Shown: positions 19,716-29,702, numbered from the stretch's first letter. The stretch is 64,000 bases of DNA from Pseudonocardia sp. MH-G8 (GCF_002262885.1 NZ_NKYF01000006.1:186001-250000), one strand, 5' to 3'. Numbers and translations: made by a program. The notes: generated from the sequence alone by a model not told the origin.

Positions 19716-20672
19716 ATGGATGGACGACGGGTGGACGCGGCCGCCGGTGCGGCGCTGGTGGTGATGTGGAGCTCCGGCTTCGTGGGAGCCGAGCTGGGAA
19801 CGCGGTTCGCGCCGGCCGACACCCTCCTCGCCTGGCGCTACCTGGTGGCGGCCGGAGTCCTGACGGCGCTGGCCGCCGTGCTGGGCACGCGCCTCGGACC
19901 GCGCGCGCTGCTGCGCCAGGGTGTGCTCGGGTTGCTGTGGCAGTGCCTCTACCTCGGCGGGGTCGTCACCGGTGTCGCGCTCGGGGTGCCACCCGGTACC
20001 ACCGCGCTGATCGCCGCGCTCCAGCCGCTGCTCGTCGCCGCGGCCGCCGGGCCGCTGCTCGGGGAGCGCACCGGACCCGGCCGGCGCACGGGCCTCGGGC
20101 TGGGCCTCGCCGGCGTCGTCCTCGTCGTCGGCGCCGACCTCGGCCTCGCGGGCGCGCCGTGGTGGGCCTACCTGCTCCCGGTCGGCGGCATGGCGGCGCT
20201 GTCGGCGGGCACGTTGCTGGAGCGGCGGCTGCGCCCCGCCGAGACCCCCCTGCAGTCCCTGACCGCGCAGACCGTGCTCGGGGCCGGATTCTTCGTCGCC
20301 GTGGCCGCCGCGGGGGGCCGGCTGCAACCGCCGGCCGACCCGGCCTTCTGGTGGGCGGTGGCCTGGGTGGTCGTCCTGTCCACCTTCGGTGGCTACGGCG
20401 CCTACCTGGTCGTGCTGCGCCGCAGCGGGGCCGTGCGCGTCAGCACGCTGCTCTACCTCACCCCGCCGACGACGATGGTGTGGGCACTGCTCATGTTCGG
20501 CGAGGTGCCCGGCCCGCTCGCGGTTCCCGGCATCGTGCTCTGCGCGGCGGGCGTGGCCCTCGCGCTGCGCACGTCGCGAACCCCGACCCACCCGACGAGC
20601 GGCACCCTCGTCGGTGCGGGGACCGCGTTCCGCCGGAACTGTCGGGGGCCGGGCGCATCATGGAGGGCGTGA
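19716..20672 (+). CDS. EamA (DMT) family transporter
   Basis: 318-aa membrane protein with ten predicted helices in two EamA halves (MWSSGFVGAELGTRFAP and the repeat beginning LLPVGGMAALSAG). It probably exports small metabolites or amino acids. ATG at 19716 has a weak ribosome site; GTG at 19731 is an alternative. The C-terminus overlaps the lhr start by 13 bases, so the two are co-transcribed. Confidence 0.87.
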   Translation: MDGRRVDAAAGAALVVMWSSGFVGAELGTRFAPADTLLAWRYLVAAGVLTALAAVLGTRLGPRALLRQGVLGLLWQCLYLGGVVTGVALGVPPGTTALIAALQPLLVAAAAGPLLGERTGPGRRTGLGLGLAGVVLVVGADLGLAGAPWWAYLLPVGGMAALSAGTLLERRLRPAETPLQSLTAQTVLGAGFFVAVAAAGGRLQPPADPAFWWAVAWVVVLSTFGGYGAYLVVLRRSGAVRVSTLLYLTPPTTMVWALLMFGEVPGPLAVPGIVLCAAGVALALRTSRTPTHPTSGTLVGAGTAFRRNCRGPGASWRA

Positions 20673-23600
20673 CGGCGCTCGACGGGTTCTCCCCGCCCAC
20701 CCGCGATTGGTTCCGCGGGGCCTTCGCCGCGCCCACGGCCGCCCAGGAGGGGGCCTGGTCGGCGGCGCAGGCGGGCAAGCACGCGCTCGTCGTCGCGCCC
20801 ACCGGCTCGGGCAAGACGCTGGCCGCGTTCCTGTGGGCGCTCGACCGCCTCGCCGCCACACCGCCGCCGGAGCCGGCGCAGCGCTGCCGCGTGCTGTACG
20901 TGTCCCCGCTCAAGGCGCTCGCCGTCGACGTGCAGCGCAACCTGCGCTCCCCGCTCACCGGCATCCGGCAGGCCGCGCAGCGCCTCGGGCTGCCGGTTCC
21001 CGACATCACGGTCGGCATGCGCACCGGCGACACCCCGGCCGACGAGCGCCGGCAGTTCGCGCGCACCCCGCCCGACGTGCTCGTCACCACGCCGGAGTCG
21101 CTGTTCCTGCTGCTCACCTCCGCCGCGCGGGAGTCGCTGCGCGGCGTGCAGACGGTGATCGTCGACGAGGTGCACGCCGTGGCCGGCACCAAGCGCGGCG
21201 CGCACCTCGCGCTGTCGCTGGAGCGTCTCGACGAGCTGTTGCCGCAGCCCGCCCAGCGCATCGGGCTGTCGGCCACCGTGCGCCCGGTCGACGAGGTGGC
21301 CACGTTCCTCGCAGGCGCGCGCCCGGTGGAGGTGGTGCAGCCGCCGATCCCGAAGACGATCGAGGTCACCGTCGAGGTCCCGGTGCCCGACCTCGCCGCC
21401 CTCGACGAGCAGCCCTCGGTGGGCAGCAGCGACGAGGAGGTCATCGGTTCGGCGGCCGGCACCGCGCAGCGGCCCTCGATCTGGCCCGCCGTGGAGCGAC
21501 GCCTGCTCCGGCTGGTGCGGGAGCACCGCTCCACGATCGTCTTCTCCAACTCCCGGCGCCTGGCCGAGCGGCTCACCGCTCGGCTCAACGAGCTGGCCGC
21601 CGAGGAGGCCGACGGGGAGGTGCAGGACCTCGACACCTTCCCCGCCGAGGCCGTCGGGCAGTCCGGCGTCGGCGGCGGCGCGGCGCCCACCGTGGCGAAG
21701 GCGCACCACGGCTCGATGTCGCGCGAGCAGCGCACGCTCGTGGAGGAGGAGCTCAAGAGCGGCCTGCTGCCGTGCGTGGTGGCCACCTCGAGCCTGGAGC
21801 TGGGCATCGACATGGGGGCGGTCGACCTCGTCGTGCAGGTCGAGGCCCCGCCGAGCGTGGCGTCGGGGCTGCAGCGCGTGGGGCGCGCCGGCCACCAGGT
21901 GGGGGCGGTCTCGCGTGGCGTGGTGTTCCCGAAGTACCGGGGCGACCTCGTCTCCTGCGCCGTGGTCGCCGAGCGGATGACGAGCGGGGCCATCGAGTCC
22001 ATGCGCTACCCGCGCAACCCGCTCGACGTGCTCGCCCAGCACGTCGTGGCGATGGTGGCCCTGGAGGCGTGGCAGCTCGACGACCTCGCCCGCGTCGTCC
22101 GGCGGGCGGCGCCGTTCGCGGCGTTGCCGGAGTCGGCGCTGCACGCCGTGCTCGACATGCTGGCCGGGCGCTACCCGTCCGAGGAGTTCGGCGAGCTGCG
22201 CGCCCGCATCACCTGGGACCGGGTCACCGACACGCTGCAGGGCCGCCCGGGCGCGCAGCGGCTCGCCGTCACGTCCGGGGGCACCATCCCCGACCGCGGG
22301 CTGTTCACGGTCATGACGCCTGGCGGGGCCGACGGGCGCGGCTCCCGGGTGGGCGAGCTCGACGAGGAGATGGTCTACGAGTCCCGCGTCGGCGACACGT
22401 TCCTGCTCGGCACCTCCAGCTGGACCGTGCAGGACATCACCCATGACCGCGTGATCGTCACCCCGGCCCCGGGGCAGCCGGCGCGGATGCCGTTCTGGAA
22501 GGGCGAGCAGGTCGGTCGCCCGCTGGAGCTGGGGCGGGCGGTCGGTGCGTTCGTGCGCGAGATGGCGGGCCTGTCCGCCGAGGACGCCCGCGAGCGCGCC
22601 ACGGCGGCCGGGCTCGACGAGTGGGCCGCCGACAACCTCATCGCCTACCTGCACGAGCAGCGCGAGACCACCCGTCACGTGCCCAGCGACCGCACCCTGC
22701 TCGTGGAGCGGTTCCGCGACGAGCTGGGTGACTGGCGGCTGGTGGTGCACTCCCCGTTCGGGGCCAAGGTCAACGGCCCGTGGGCGCTCGCGATCGCCGC
22801 CCGGATGCGGGAGCGGCGCGGGGTCGAGGTGCACGCGTCGGGCGCCGACGACGGCATCGTCCTGCGGATCCCCGACGCCGTCGACGAGTCCGGCGCCGAG
22901 GTCGTGCCCACCGCCGAGGACGTGCTGCTCGACCCGGCCGAGGTGGAGCAGATCGTGGTGGCCGAGCTGGGCGGGTCCTCGCTGTACGCGTCCCGGTTCC
23001 GGGAGTGCGCGGCCCGGTCCCTGCTGCTCCCCCGCCGCGACCCGCGGCGGCGCACGCCGCTGTGGCAGCAGCGGCAGCGGGCCTCGCAGCTGCTCGCGGT
23101 GGCCGGGCGCTACGAGCAGTTCCCGGTCACCCTCGAGGCCATGCGCGAGTGCGTGCAGGACGTCTACGACCTGCCCGGCCTGCGCGAGCTGATGGCCGAC
23201 GTGCAGGCGCGCAAGGTGCGGGTGGTCGAGGTGGCCACGCCGGCCCCGTCACCGTTCGCGCGCAGCCTGCTGTTCGGCTACGTCGGGATGTTCCTCTACG
23301 AGTCCGACGCGCCGCTGGCCGAGCGGCGCGCAGCGGCCCTGTCGCTCGATTCCACGCTGCTGGCGGAGCTGCTCGGCTCGGAGGCCATCCGCGAGCTGCT
23401 CGACCCGGACGTCGTTGCCGAGGTCGAGGCGCAGCTGCAGCGGCTCGCCCCCGACCGGCACGCGCGCGACGCCGAGGGCGCGGCCGACCTGCTGCGCTTC
23501 CTCGGCGACCTCACCACCGCCGAGGCGGCGGCCCGCGGCGTGCAGGAGGAATGGCTGCACGGGCTGGAGTCCACGCGCCGGGCCATCCGCGTCCGCATGG

Positions 23601-25390
23601 GCGGCGAGGAGCGCTGGCTGGCCGTCGAGGACGCCGGACGGGTGCGCGACGCGCTCGGCGCGGCCCTGCCCGTCGGGGTGCCCGAGACGTTCACCGAGCC
23701 CGTGGCCGACCCGTTGGGCGATCTCGTCCTGCGCTACGCCCGCAGCCACGCCCCGTTCGCCGCGTCAGAGTGCGCGGCGCGCTTCGGGCTCGGGGTGGCG
23801 GTGGTGGGCGGCGTGCTCGACCGGCTGGTCGGCACCGGTCGCCTGGTGCGCGGCGAGCTGCGTCCGCTCGCCTTGGCGCCGGCCGGCGCCGGCCACGGCG
23901 CCGATCCGCTCGAGTACTGCGACGGCGAGGTGCTGCGGCGGTTGCGGCGCGGCTCGCTCGCGCGGTTGCGCGCCGAGGTCGAGCCGGTGGAGCAGCAGGC
24001 GCTCGGGCGGTTCCTGCCCGCCTGGCAGGGCGTGCAGGCCGCGCCCGGAGGGGAACGACGCGGGCGGATGCGGCGCGCGCCGGGCGCGGAGGACGTGCTC
24101 GGCGTGGTGGAGCAGCTCGCCGGGGCGCCGCTGCCGGCGAGCGCGCTGGAGTCGCTGGTCCTGCCCGCCCGGCTGCCCGGCTACACCCCGGCGCTGCTCG
24201 ACGAGCTCACCGCGGCGGGCGAGGTCACCTGGACCGGCTGCGGGCCCCTCGCCGGCACCGACGGCTGGCTCGCGGTCGCCCCGTCCGACGTCGCCGACCT
24301 GTTGCTGCCCGAGCCCGAGCCCGACATCGCCGGCACGCCGTTGCACCGGGCCGTCCTCACCGCGCTGGGCCTGCCCGAGCTCGACGCCCCACCGGTCGGC
24401 GGCGGCGCGCTCTTCTTCCGCGAGCTGGCCGACCGCGCCACGCGCACCCTGCTCGACGCCGGGGAGCAGGCCCCGGCCGACGACGTGGTCGTCGCCGCGG
24501 TCTGGGACCTGGTGTGGGCGGGTCTGCTCACCAACGACACCCTCGCACCGCTGCGGGGGCGCCTGGGCGGGGGGCGAGCACCGGGCAGCCGGGGCGCCCC
24601 GGCCCACCGCAGCCGCCGCTCACCTGCGCGGGGCCGGTACGCGCAGCTGCGCGCCGGGCGCCCGGCGATGCCGAGCCGCAGCGGACCGCCCTCGGTCGGC
24701 GGGCGGTGGGCACTCGCTGCGCCGCGCGAGCCCGACCCCACCCGCAGGGCCCACGCACGCGCGGAGGCGTTCCTGGAACGTCACGGCGTGCTCACCCGCG
24801 GCGCGCTGGGCACCGAACGGGTCAGCGGGGGCTTCGCCGGGGTCTACCGGGTGCTGCGGGCCATGGAGGATTCCGGGCGCGCCCGCCGCGGTTACGTGGT
24901 GGAGGGCCTCGGGGCAGCGCAGTTCGCGGTGCCCGGGGCGATCGACCGGCTCCGCGCGATGTCGCGGCCGGACGGCGGCCCGCCGGGGAGGTCGGAGGCC
25001 GACGCGCGCGGCTCGGGCGGCCCGTCCAGCGTGGTGCTGGCCGCCGCCGATCCGGCGCAGGCCTACGGGGCCGCGCTGGCCTGGCCCGCCACGGTCGGCG
25101 ACAGCAAGCACCGGCCCGGGCGAAAGGCGGGCGCGCTGGTCGTGCTCGTGGAGGGTGCACCCGTGCTCTACGTCGAGAGGGGCGGCCGGTCGCTGCTGTC
25201 GTTCAGCGGGGAGCGCGAGGAGCTCGTGGCGGCCGCCCACGCCCTGGCCGGTGCCGTGCACGAGGGCTGGCTGGGGAGCCTGGCCGTCGAGCGCGCCGAC
25301 GGCGTCGGGTCGCTGGGCTCCGACCTGGCCGAGGTGCTCACCGAGGCCGGTTTCCGGGTCACACCGAAGGGCCTGCGCCTGCGGGCCTGA
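20660..25390 (+). CDS. lhr: Lhr-type ATP-dependent helicase
   Basis: 1576-aa superfamily 2 helicase, matching the length of mycobacterial Lhr, a 3'-5' translocase that unwinds RNA:DNA hybrids. Walker A APTGSGKT is near residue 52, DEVH near residue 170, and the C-terminal helicase lobe holds HHGSMSREQR, SSLELGIDMG and QRVGRAGHQ. The last ~700 residues form the Lhr-specific C-terminal region. A low-complexity Arg/Gly/Pro segment lies around residues 1300-1345. The partner nei gene that follows lhr in mycobacteria is instead at 39 kb. Confidence 0.93.
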   Translation: MEGVTALDGFSPPTRDWFRGAFAAPTAAQEGAWSAAQAGKHALVVAPTGSGKTLAAFLWALDRLAATPPPEPAQRCRVLYVSPLKALAVDVQRNLRSPLTGIRQAAQRLGLPVPDITVGMRTGDTPADERRQFARTPPDVLVTTPESLFLLLTSAARESLRGVQTVIVDEVHAVAGTKRGAHLALSLERLDELLPQPAQRIGLSATVRPVDEVATFLAGARPVEVVQPPIPKTIEVTVEVPVPDLAALDEQPSVGSSDEEVIGSAAGTAQRPSIWPAVERRLLRLVREHRSTIVFSNSRRLAERLTARLNELAAEEADGEVQDLDTFPAEAVGQSGVGGGAAPTVAKAHHGSMSREQRTLVEEELKSGLLPCVVATSSLELGIDMGAVDLVVQVEAPPSVASGLQRVGRAGHQVGAVSRGVVFPKYRGDLVSCAVVAERMTSGAIESMRYPRNPLDVLAQHVVAMVALEAWQLDDLARVVRRAAPFAALPESALHAVLDMLAGRYPSEEFGELRARITWDRVTDTLQGRPGAQRLAVTSGGTIPDRGLFTVMTPGGADGRGSRVGELDEEMVYESRVGDTFLLGTSSWTVQDITHDRVIVTPAPGQPARMPFWKGEQVGRPLELGRAVGAFVREMAGLSAEDARERATAAGLDEWAADNLIAYLHEQRETTRHVPSDRTLLVERFRDELGDWRLVVHSPFGAKVNGPWALAIAARMRERRGVEVHASGADDGIVLRIPDAVDESGAEVVPTAEDVLLDPAEVEQIVVAELGGSSLYASRFRECAARSLLLPRRDPRRRTPLWQQRQRASQLLAVAGRYEQFPVTLEAMRECVQDVYDLPGLRELMADVQARKVRVVEVATPAPSPFARSLLFGYVGMFLYESDAPLAERRAAALSLDSTLLAELLGSEAIRELLDPDVVAEVEAQLQRLAPDRHARDAEGAADLLRFLGDLTTAEAAARGVQEEWLHGLESTRRAIRVRMGGEERWLAVEDAGRVRDALGAALPVGVPETFTEPVADPLGDLVLRYARSHAPFAASECAARFGLGVAVVGGVLDRLVGTGRLVRGELRPLALAPAGAGHGADPLEYCDGEVLRRLRRGSLARLRAEVEPVEQQALGRFLPAWQGVQAAPGGERRGRMRRAPGAEDVLGVVEQLAGAPLPASALESLVLPARLPGYTPALLDELTAAGEVTWTGCGPLAGTDGWLAVAPSDVADLLLPEPEPDIAGTPLHRAVLTALGLPELDAPPVGGGALFFRELADRATRTLLDAGEQAPADDVVVAAVWDLVWAGLLTNDTLAPLRGRLGGGRAPGSRGAPAHRSRRSPARGRYAQLRAGRPAMPSRSGPPSVGGRWALAAPREPDPTRRAHARAEAFLERHGVLTRGALGTERVSGGFAGVYRVLRAMEDSGRARRGYVVEGLGAAQFAVPGAIDRLRAMSRPDGGPPGRSEADARGSGGPSSVVLAAADPAQAYGAALAWPATVGDSKHRPGRKAGALVVLVEGAPVLYVERGGRSLLSFSGEREELVAAAHALAGAVHEGWLGSLAVERADGVGSLGSDLAEVLTEAGFRVTPKGLRLRA

Positions 25391-25421
25391 CAACGGCGCC
25401 CCGATGTCGGGAGGAGCGGGC

Positions 25422-26405
25422 ATGATCGAGGTCATCGACCCCCAGGGAGGACCCGTGGCCTACGCCTTCGACCCCGAGCTCGCGCCGGCCGTCGCCGAGC
25501 TGCCCGACTTCGAGATGAACGACGTCGGCGTGGCGCGCGAGCGCATGCAGCAGATGATGGAGGAGATGCTGGCCGCTCGGGGCGCCCCGGACGAGTCGGG
25601 GGTGCGGTTCCGCGAGGAGCTGGTGCCCGGCCCGGACGGCGCCCCGGACGTCCGCTTGCGGATCTACACGCCGGAGCGCCCGGTGGCGCCTGCCGCCGTC
25701 TACGACGTGCACGGCGGCGGCTTCGTCCTGGGTGACCTCGAGGGCGGGCACGCGAGCAACCTGCAGCTCGCGCGCGAGCTGGGCGCCGTCGTGGTGACGG
25801 TCGACTACCGGCTGGCCCCGGAGCACCCGTTCCCGGCGCCGCTGGAGGACTGCTACGCCGGGCTGGTCTGGACGGCGAAGAACGCCGACGCGCTCGGGGT
25901 CGACGCCGATCGCATCGCCCTGCACGGCATCAGCGCGGGAGGCGGGCTGTGCGCGGCGCTGTCGCTGCTCGCGCGCGACCGCGGCGGCCCGCACATCGCG
26001 TTCCAGTACCTGGGCGTGCCGGAGGTCGACGACCGGTTGGAGACGCCGAGCATGCGCGCCTTCACCGACACCCCGCTCTGGAACCGGCCCCGCGCGGAGT
26101 TCAGCTGGGACTCCTACCTGGGCGCCGGGAAGCGCGGCACGGCCGAGGTCTCGCACTACGCCGCGCCCGCCCGCGCCACCGACCTCGCCGGGCTCCCACC
26201 CGCCTACGTGTCGGTGATGGAGTTCGACCCGCTGCGCGACGAGGGGATCGCCTACGCGCAGGCCCTCCTGCACGCCGGCGTGCCGGTGGAGCTGCACCTG
26301 TTCCCCGGCACGTTCCACGGCTCGGCGCTGGTGGAGAGCGCCGCCGTGAGCCGCCGGGAGTCCGAGGAGGCGCTCGTCGCGCTGCGCCGCGGCCTGGGCC
26401 TCTAG
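25422..26405 (+). CDS. Alpha/beta hydrolase of the hormone-sensitive lipase family
   Basis: 327-aa esterase with the HSL oxyanion-hole motif HGGGF, nucleophile elbow GISAGGG, catalytic Asp in EFDPLRDEG and His in FHGS. It should hydrolyse short- to medium-chain esters. ATG at 25422 follows GGAGGA by seven bases. It starts 31 bases after the lhr stop on the same strand and may be read from the same transcript. Confidence 0.88.
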   Translation: MIEVIDPQGGPVAYAFDPELAPAVAELPDFEMNDVGVARERMQQMMEEMLAARGAPDESGVRFREELVPGPDGAPDVRLRIYTPERPVAPAAVYDVHGGGFVLGDLEGGHASNLQLARELGAVVVTVDYRLAPEHPFPAPLEDCYAGLVWTAKNADALGVDADRIALHGISAGGGLCAALSLLARDRGGPHIAFQYLGVPEVDDRLETPSMRAFTDTPLWNRPRAEFSWDSYLGAGKRGTAEVSHYAAPARATDLAGLPPAYVSVMEFDPLRDEGIAYAQALLHAGVPVELHLFPGTFHGSALVESAAVSRRESEEALVALRRGLGL

Positions 26406-26421
26406 CCGCGCCCCGAGCGGC

Positions 26422-27201
26422 TCACGCCGCTGCCAGGAACGCCTCCACCAGTGGGGTCGCTTCGGCGCGGAACTCCTCGAAGTAGGCGTGCCGGGCGCCC
26501 GGGATCACGTGGAGCCGGGCCCCGGGGATGCGCTCGGCCAGCAGGGGCGCGTTGGCGGCCGGGTTGAGCCGGTCGTCGCCGCCGTGCAGCACGAGCGTGG
26601 GAGCCGCGATCCCGGGGAGCGCGTCCCACGCGTCGTGCTGCGCGCTGGCGCGCAGGTGCCCGCGCCGGGAGTGCGGGGGCATGTCCCGGTCCCCCAGGGT
26701 CCAGTAGGGGCCGGGCTCGCGACGCAGCCAGTCGGGCGTGTACATCAGCTCGAGCAGCGCCTGCCGGTTGGCCGCCGGGTCGGGCTGCGCGAGCGAACGG
26801 CGCACCTCGTCGCTGCGCTCCACCGCGTGCACCCCGCCCGGGGACGTGCAGCCCAGGACCAGGTGGCGCACGCGGCTCGGGTGTCGCGCGGCCAGCCACT
26901 GGGCCACCCGCCCGCCCATCGACGTGCCGTAGACATCGGTCCGTTCGATCCCGAGCGCGTCGAGCACCGCCACCGCGTCCTCGGCGAAGCCCGGCGTGCT
27001 GTGGGGCGCGTCGGGCTTGTCGCTGGCGCCGGTGCCGCGGTAGTCCATCGTCACGGTCGTGTGCGCGGCCGCGAGCTCGTCGCGGACGCCGTTCCACCAG
27101 GAGTGGGAGCTCGCCTGCCCGGAGAGCAACAGCAGGGGCGGCCCGGACCCGCGGACCTGGTAGGCGATGCGGATGCCGTCGGGCGCTGTCGTGGCGTGCA
27201 C
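26422..27201 (-). CDS. Alpha/beta hydrolase
   Basis: 259-aa hydrolase with nucleophile motif GTSMGG, acid in GGDDRLN and catalytic His in GARHAYF. It resembles 3-oxoadipate enol-lactonase or ester hydrolase families without a decisive signature. GTG start at 27201 is chosen as the start of the conserved beta strand (DGIRIAYQVRGSG). It lies 13 bases downstream of the YidC-like gene and converges with the HSL esterase gene. Confidence 0.82.
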   Translation of the reverse strand: MHATTAPDGIRIAYQVRGSGPPLLLLSGQASSHSWWNGVRDELAAAHTTVTMDYRGTGASDKPDAPHSTPGFAEDAVAVLDALGIERTDVYGTSMGGRVAQWLAARHPSRVRHLVLGCTSPGGVHAVERSDEVRRSLAQPDPAANRQALLELMYTPDWLRREPGPYWTLGDRDMPPHSRRGHLRASAQHDAWDALPGIAAPTLVLHGGDDRLNPAANAPLLAERIPGARLHVIPGARHAYFEEFRAEATPLVEAFLAAA

Positions 27202-27214
27202 GGGTCCGATCTTC

Positions 27215-28129
27215 CTACCGCCGGGACCGCCGCCTGCGCCGGCCCGAGGAGTTGCGCCGGGGCCTGGCCGACGCGGAACCGCCCCCCGACGGGGCGGCGG
27301 TGGACGTCGCGGCGGCGGTCTCGAGCGGGCGCGGCGGCTCCGCGACCGGCCGGAACACGATCCACTGCTGCACCAGCGTCCAGACGTTGTTGGCGAGCCA
27401 GTAGAGCAGGATCGCGACCGGGAGCGGGAAGAACGCGCCACCGACCAGCGCACCGAGCGGGAAGACCCACGGCGACCAACGCAGGATCGCGCCGAGCGGG
27501 CTGTCGGCGGGCTGGTGGCGCAGCGAGTGCCGCGCGCAGATGTGCGTGGCCACGGCGGCCAGCAGCATCAGCGGCACGGCCACCGCGGCGACCTCCCAGC
27601 GGTCCACGTGACCGCCGAAGGAGTCGAGCAGCTGCTGCGGCATGCTCAGGTACGACGAGAGCGGCGCCCCGAACAGCCGCGCCGACAGGAACGAGCGCAC
27701 CTCGTCGGGGCCGAAGGCGTAGTTGGCGAGCCCCGCGTTCTGCGCGAACGTCAGGCCCTCGCGGTTGAAGTGGGTCAGCACGTGCAGCAGGCCGACGAAC
27801 ACCGGCACCTGCAGCAGCGCGGGCAGGATCGTGCCGGCCGCGCTCACGCCGTGCGCCTGCTGGAGCGCACGGGTCTCCTGGAGCAACCGGGCGGGGTCGT
27901 CGGCGTGCCGGGTGCGCAGCTGCGCCAGCTGCGGGGCGAGCGCCCGCATCGCCCGGCCCGACCGCACCTGGGCCAGGAACGGGCGGATCAGCAGCGCGCG
28001 AAGCGTCAGCACGAGGAACACGACCGCCAGGGCCCATGCGGCGCCGCTGGCGGGACCGAGCAGGAAGCCGAACAGCTGGTGCCAGCACCACATGACACCG
28101 GACACGGCGAAGTAGACGGGATCTAGCAC
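27215..28129 (-). CDS. YidC/Oxa1-family membrane protein insertase (paralogue)
   Basis: 304-aa membrane protein with the YidC core. A first helix precedes a cytoplasmic hairpin (LTLRALLIRPFLAQVRSGRAMRALAPQ), then ILPALLQVPVFVGLLHVL, three more helices and a very basic Ser/Arg/Gly tail. The housekeeping yidC of actinobacteria sits by rnpA at the origin, so this is probably a second, accessory insertase. GTG start at 28129 is uncertain because no clear ribosome site is seen. The small membrane gene upstream is its likely operon partner. Confidence 0.85.
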   Translation of the reverse strand: MLDPVYFAVSGVMWCWHQLFGFLLGPASGAAWALAVVFLVLTLRALLIRPFLAQVRSGRAMRALAPQLAQLRTRHADDPARLLQETRALQQAHGVSAAGTILPALLQVPVFVGLLHVLTHFNREGLTFAQNAGLANYAFGPDEVRSFLSARLFGAPLSSYLSMPQQLLDSFGGHVDRWEVAAVAVPLMLLAAVATHICARHSLRHQPADSPLGAILRWSPWVFPLGALVGGAFFPLPVAILLYWLANNVWTLVQQWIVFRPVAEPPRPLETAAATSTAAPSGGGSASARPRRNSSGRRRRRSRR

Positions 28130-28237
28130 GGCGCCACCGCCGTGGCGCAGGGGTCGACGAGGACGGAACGGGGCATGACGGCACTCCACGGGCAGCCGGG
28201 ACGGAAGGGACTCGTCGTCCGGCGGCGTGAAGTGCGT

Positions 28238-28588
28238 CTACGCCGCCGGGGCGAGCTCCGACGGCGCGCGGGAACGGGTGTGGCCCGGGGCGTCCGGGTC
28301 GCGGTGGCGGGGTACCGGCCGCCGCGCGAGCGCGCGGTGGTGATCGCGTGCGGCGACCACCGGGCCGAGGCCGGTGACGGTGGGCAGCACGACCGCGACC
28401 CCGCGGGCCACCGCGCACGCGGCCAGCAGGGTGCCCAGCACGCCGACGACGAGCGAGGAATCTCCTGCGGGAACGGTGGCGGCCGCGAGGACGGCCGAGG
28501 AGAGGACCGCGAGGGCCAGCGCGACGCCGGGAAGGCGCGCGTACGCGAGGGAGCTCAGCTGCTCCGTCCGCGCCGTGGTCCACCGCAC
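28238..28588 (-). CDS. Small membrane protein resembling DUF6412
   Basis: 116-aa protein with two hydrophobic segments (about residues 17-38 and 42-70) and a conserved-looking basic tail, HRDPDAPGHTRSRAP. The tail and its position before an accessory YidC gene resemble the actinobacterial DUF6412 family; this is recollection, not a search result. GTG start at 28588 in the short divergent region with the GNAT gene. Possibly a substrate or partner of the YidC paralogue. Confidence 0.6.
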   Translation of the reverse strand: MRWTTARTEQLSSLAYARLPGVALALAVLSSAVLAAATVPAGDSSLVVGVLGTLLAACAVARGVAVVLPTVTGLGPVVAARDHHRALARRPVPRHRDPDAPGHTRSRAPSELAPAA

Positions 28589-28645
28589 GGGACCAACGTA
28601 CCGGCTAACCGGTGGCGCGCGGGGCGGCGTCGCGGCAAGGTGCGG

Positions 28646-29395
28646 GTGGTGCTGACCGTCGCGCCCGACCAGCTTCCCGCCCTGCGCCCCTGGTTCGCGC
28701 CCGAACGCCCGGGGCCGATGATCTTCGAGCACGTGGCGCGCACGGGACACGGGCACGTCCGCGTGGACCGCTGGCCCGACCCGCAGGTCGTGGTCGCCGC
28801 GCTGCCCGGCAACGTCGCCCTGCGTGGGGCACCCGATCGCCTGCCGCCCGACGCCCTCGACGGTGAAACCGGGTTCGTCGAGGCACCGACGCACTGGCTG
28901 CCCGCCCTGCGCGACGTCGACCCCGCCACCGGCGTCTGGGACCGCCTGGTCGCCGTGCTCCCCGCAGGCGCGGCGGTGCCCGCACCCGACGTCGCGCTGC
29001 TCACCCCCGCCGACGCGCCCGCGTTCGCCGCGCTCGGCGCGGACAGCGCGTGGATCGCCGAGACCTGGGGCGGCGTGGCGGGGCTGCTCGCGGCCGGGGT
29101 CGCGCGCGGCGTGCTCGTCGAGGGCCGGGTGGCCGCGCTCGCCGTGCCGTTCTACGTCGGCGGAGCCCACGAGGACATCGGTGTGGTCACCGAGCCCGCG
29201 TACCGCAGGCGAGGGCTCTCCACCGCGTGTGCGGGCGCGCTGGTGGCCGACATCCGCGCCCGCGGCCGCGTGCCCACCTGGACGACGTCACCGGACAACA
29301 CCGGCAGCCGTGCGGTGGCGGCGCGGCTGGGATTCGTCCACGAGCGCGACGACGTCCTGTACGCGTTGCGCACGCCGGTCCCGAGCCGGTCCTAG
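28646..29395 (+). CDS. GNAT-family N-acetyltransferase
   Basis: 249-aa acetyltransferase. The N-terminal half is a diverged GNAT-like domain. The C-terminal half has the acetyl-CoA loop (GVVTEPAYRRRGLSTACAGALV) and SPDNTGSRAVAARLGF. Start among GTG codons 28640/28646/28649 is uncertain; 28646 has AAGG at suitable distance. Its TAG stop at 29393-29395 forms the first bases of a repeated hairpin that the 5.9-kb island interrupts. Substrate unknown. Confidence 0.82.
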   Translation: MVLTVAPDQLPALRPWFAPERPGPMIFEHVARTGHGHVRVDRWPDPQVVVAALPGNVALRGAPDRLPPDALDGETGFVEAPTHWLPALRDVDPATGVWDRLVAVLPAGAAVPAPDVALLTPADAPAFAALGADSAWIAETWGGVAGLLAAGVARGVLVEGRVAALAVPFYVGGAHEDIGVVTEPAYRRRGLSTACAGALVADIRARGRVPTWTTSPDNTGSRAVAARLGFVHERDDVLYALRTPVPSRS

Positions 29396-29424
29396 GAGGG
29401 TCCTGAACAACTCCGGCCGTAGCG
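29393..29424. repeat. Left half of a split TAGGAG...CTCCTA hairpin
   Basis: TAGGAGGGTCCTGAACAACT and the bases up to 29424 match the left arm and half the loop of the intact hairpin at 48592-48662, ending at loop base GTAGCG. The complementary right half is at 35337-35377, 5.9 kb away. The TAG is also the stop codon of the GNAT gene. Confidence 0.85.
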
Positions 29425-29631
29425 AGCGGCGTCCAGGTGGTGTCATCGCAAGCAGGAGCTTTGGTCCGGCCCAGGGCACTCCGCTCCGGCCGGCCTCGAA
29501 TGAGTTCAGGCCGGCGCGGCACGCCATTGGGCGGGCGACGCCTGGTCGGATGGCGGCGTGCCGGCGCGACCATCGAGGAGCGCAGGATCTTCGCGCCGGC
29601 AGACCGATACGCCATCCGTTATCGTGCAGCT

Positions 29632-29702
29632 GAAAAGTGCTCCTCCGGCTCCGGGCTATGTGACTTCAGCAATCGCATCATCCCAGGCCAGGAGCACTTT
29701 TC
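29632..29702. terminator. Inverted repeat downstream of the island operon
   Basis: GAAAAGTGCTCCT (29632-29644) pairs perfectly with 29690-29702, enclosing 45 bases. It lies about 110 bases past the oxidoreductase stop codon. The arm ends in A4/T4 runs, so on the minus strand it could act as a terminator. Confidence 0.5.
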
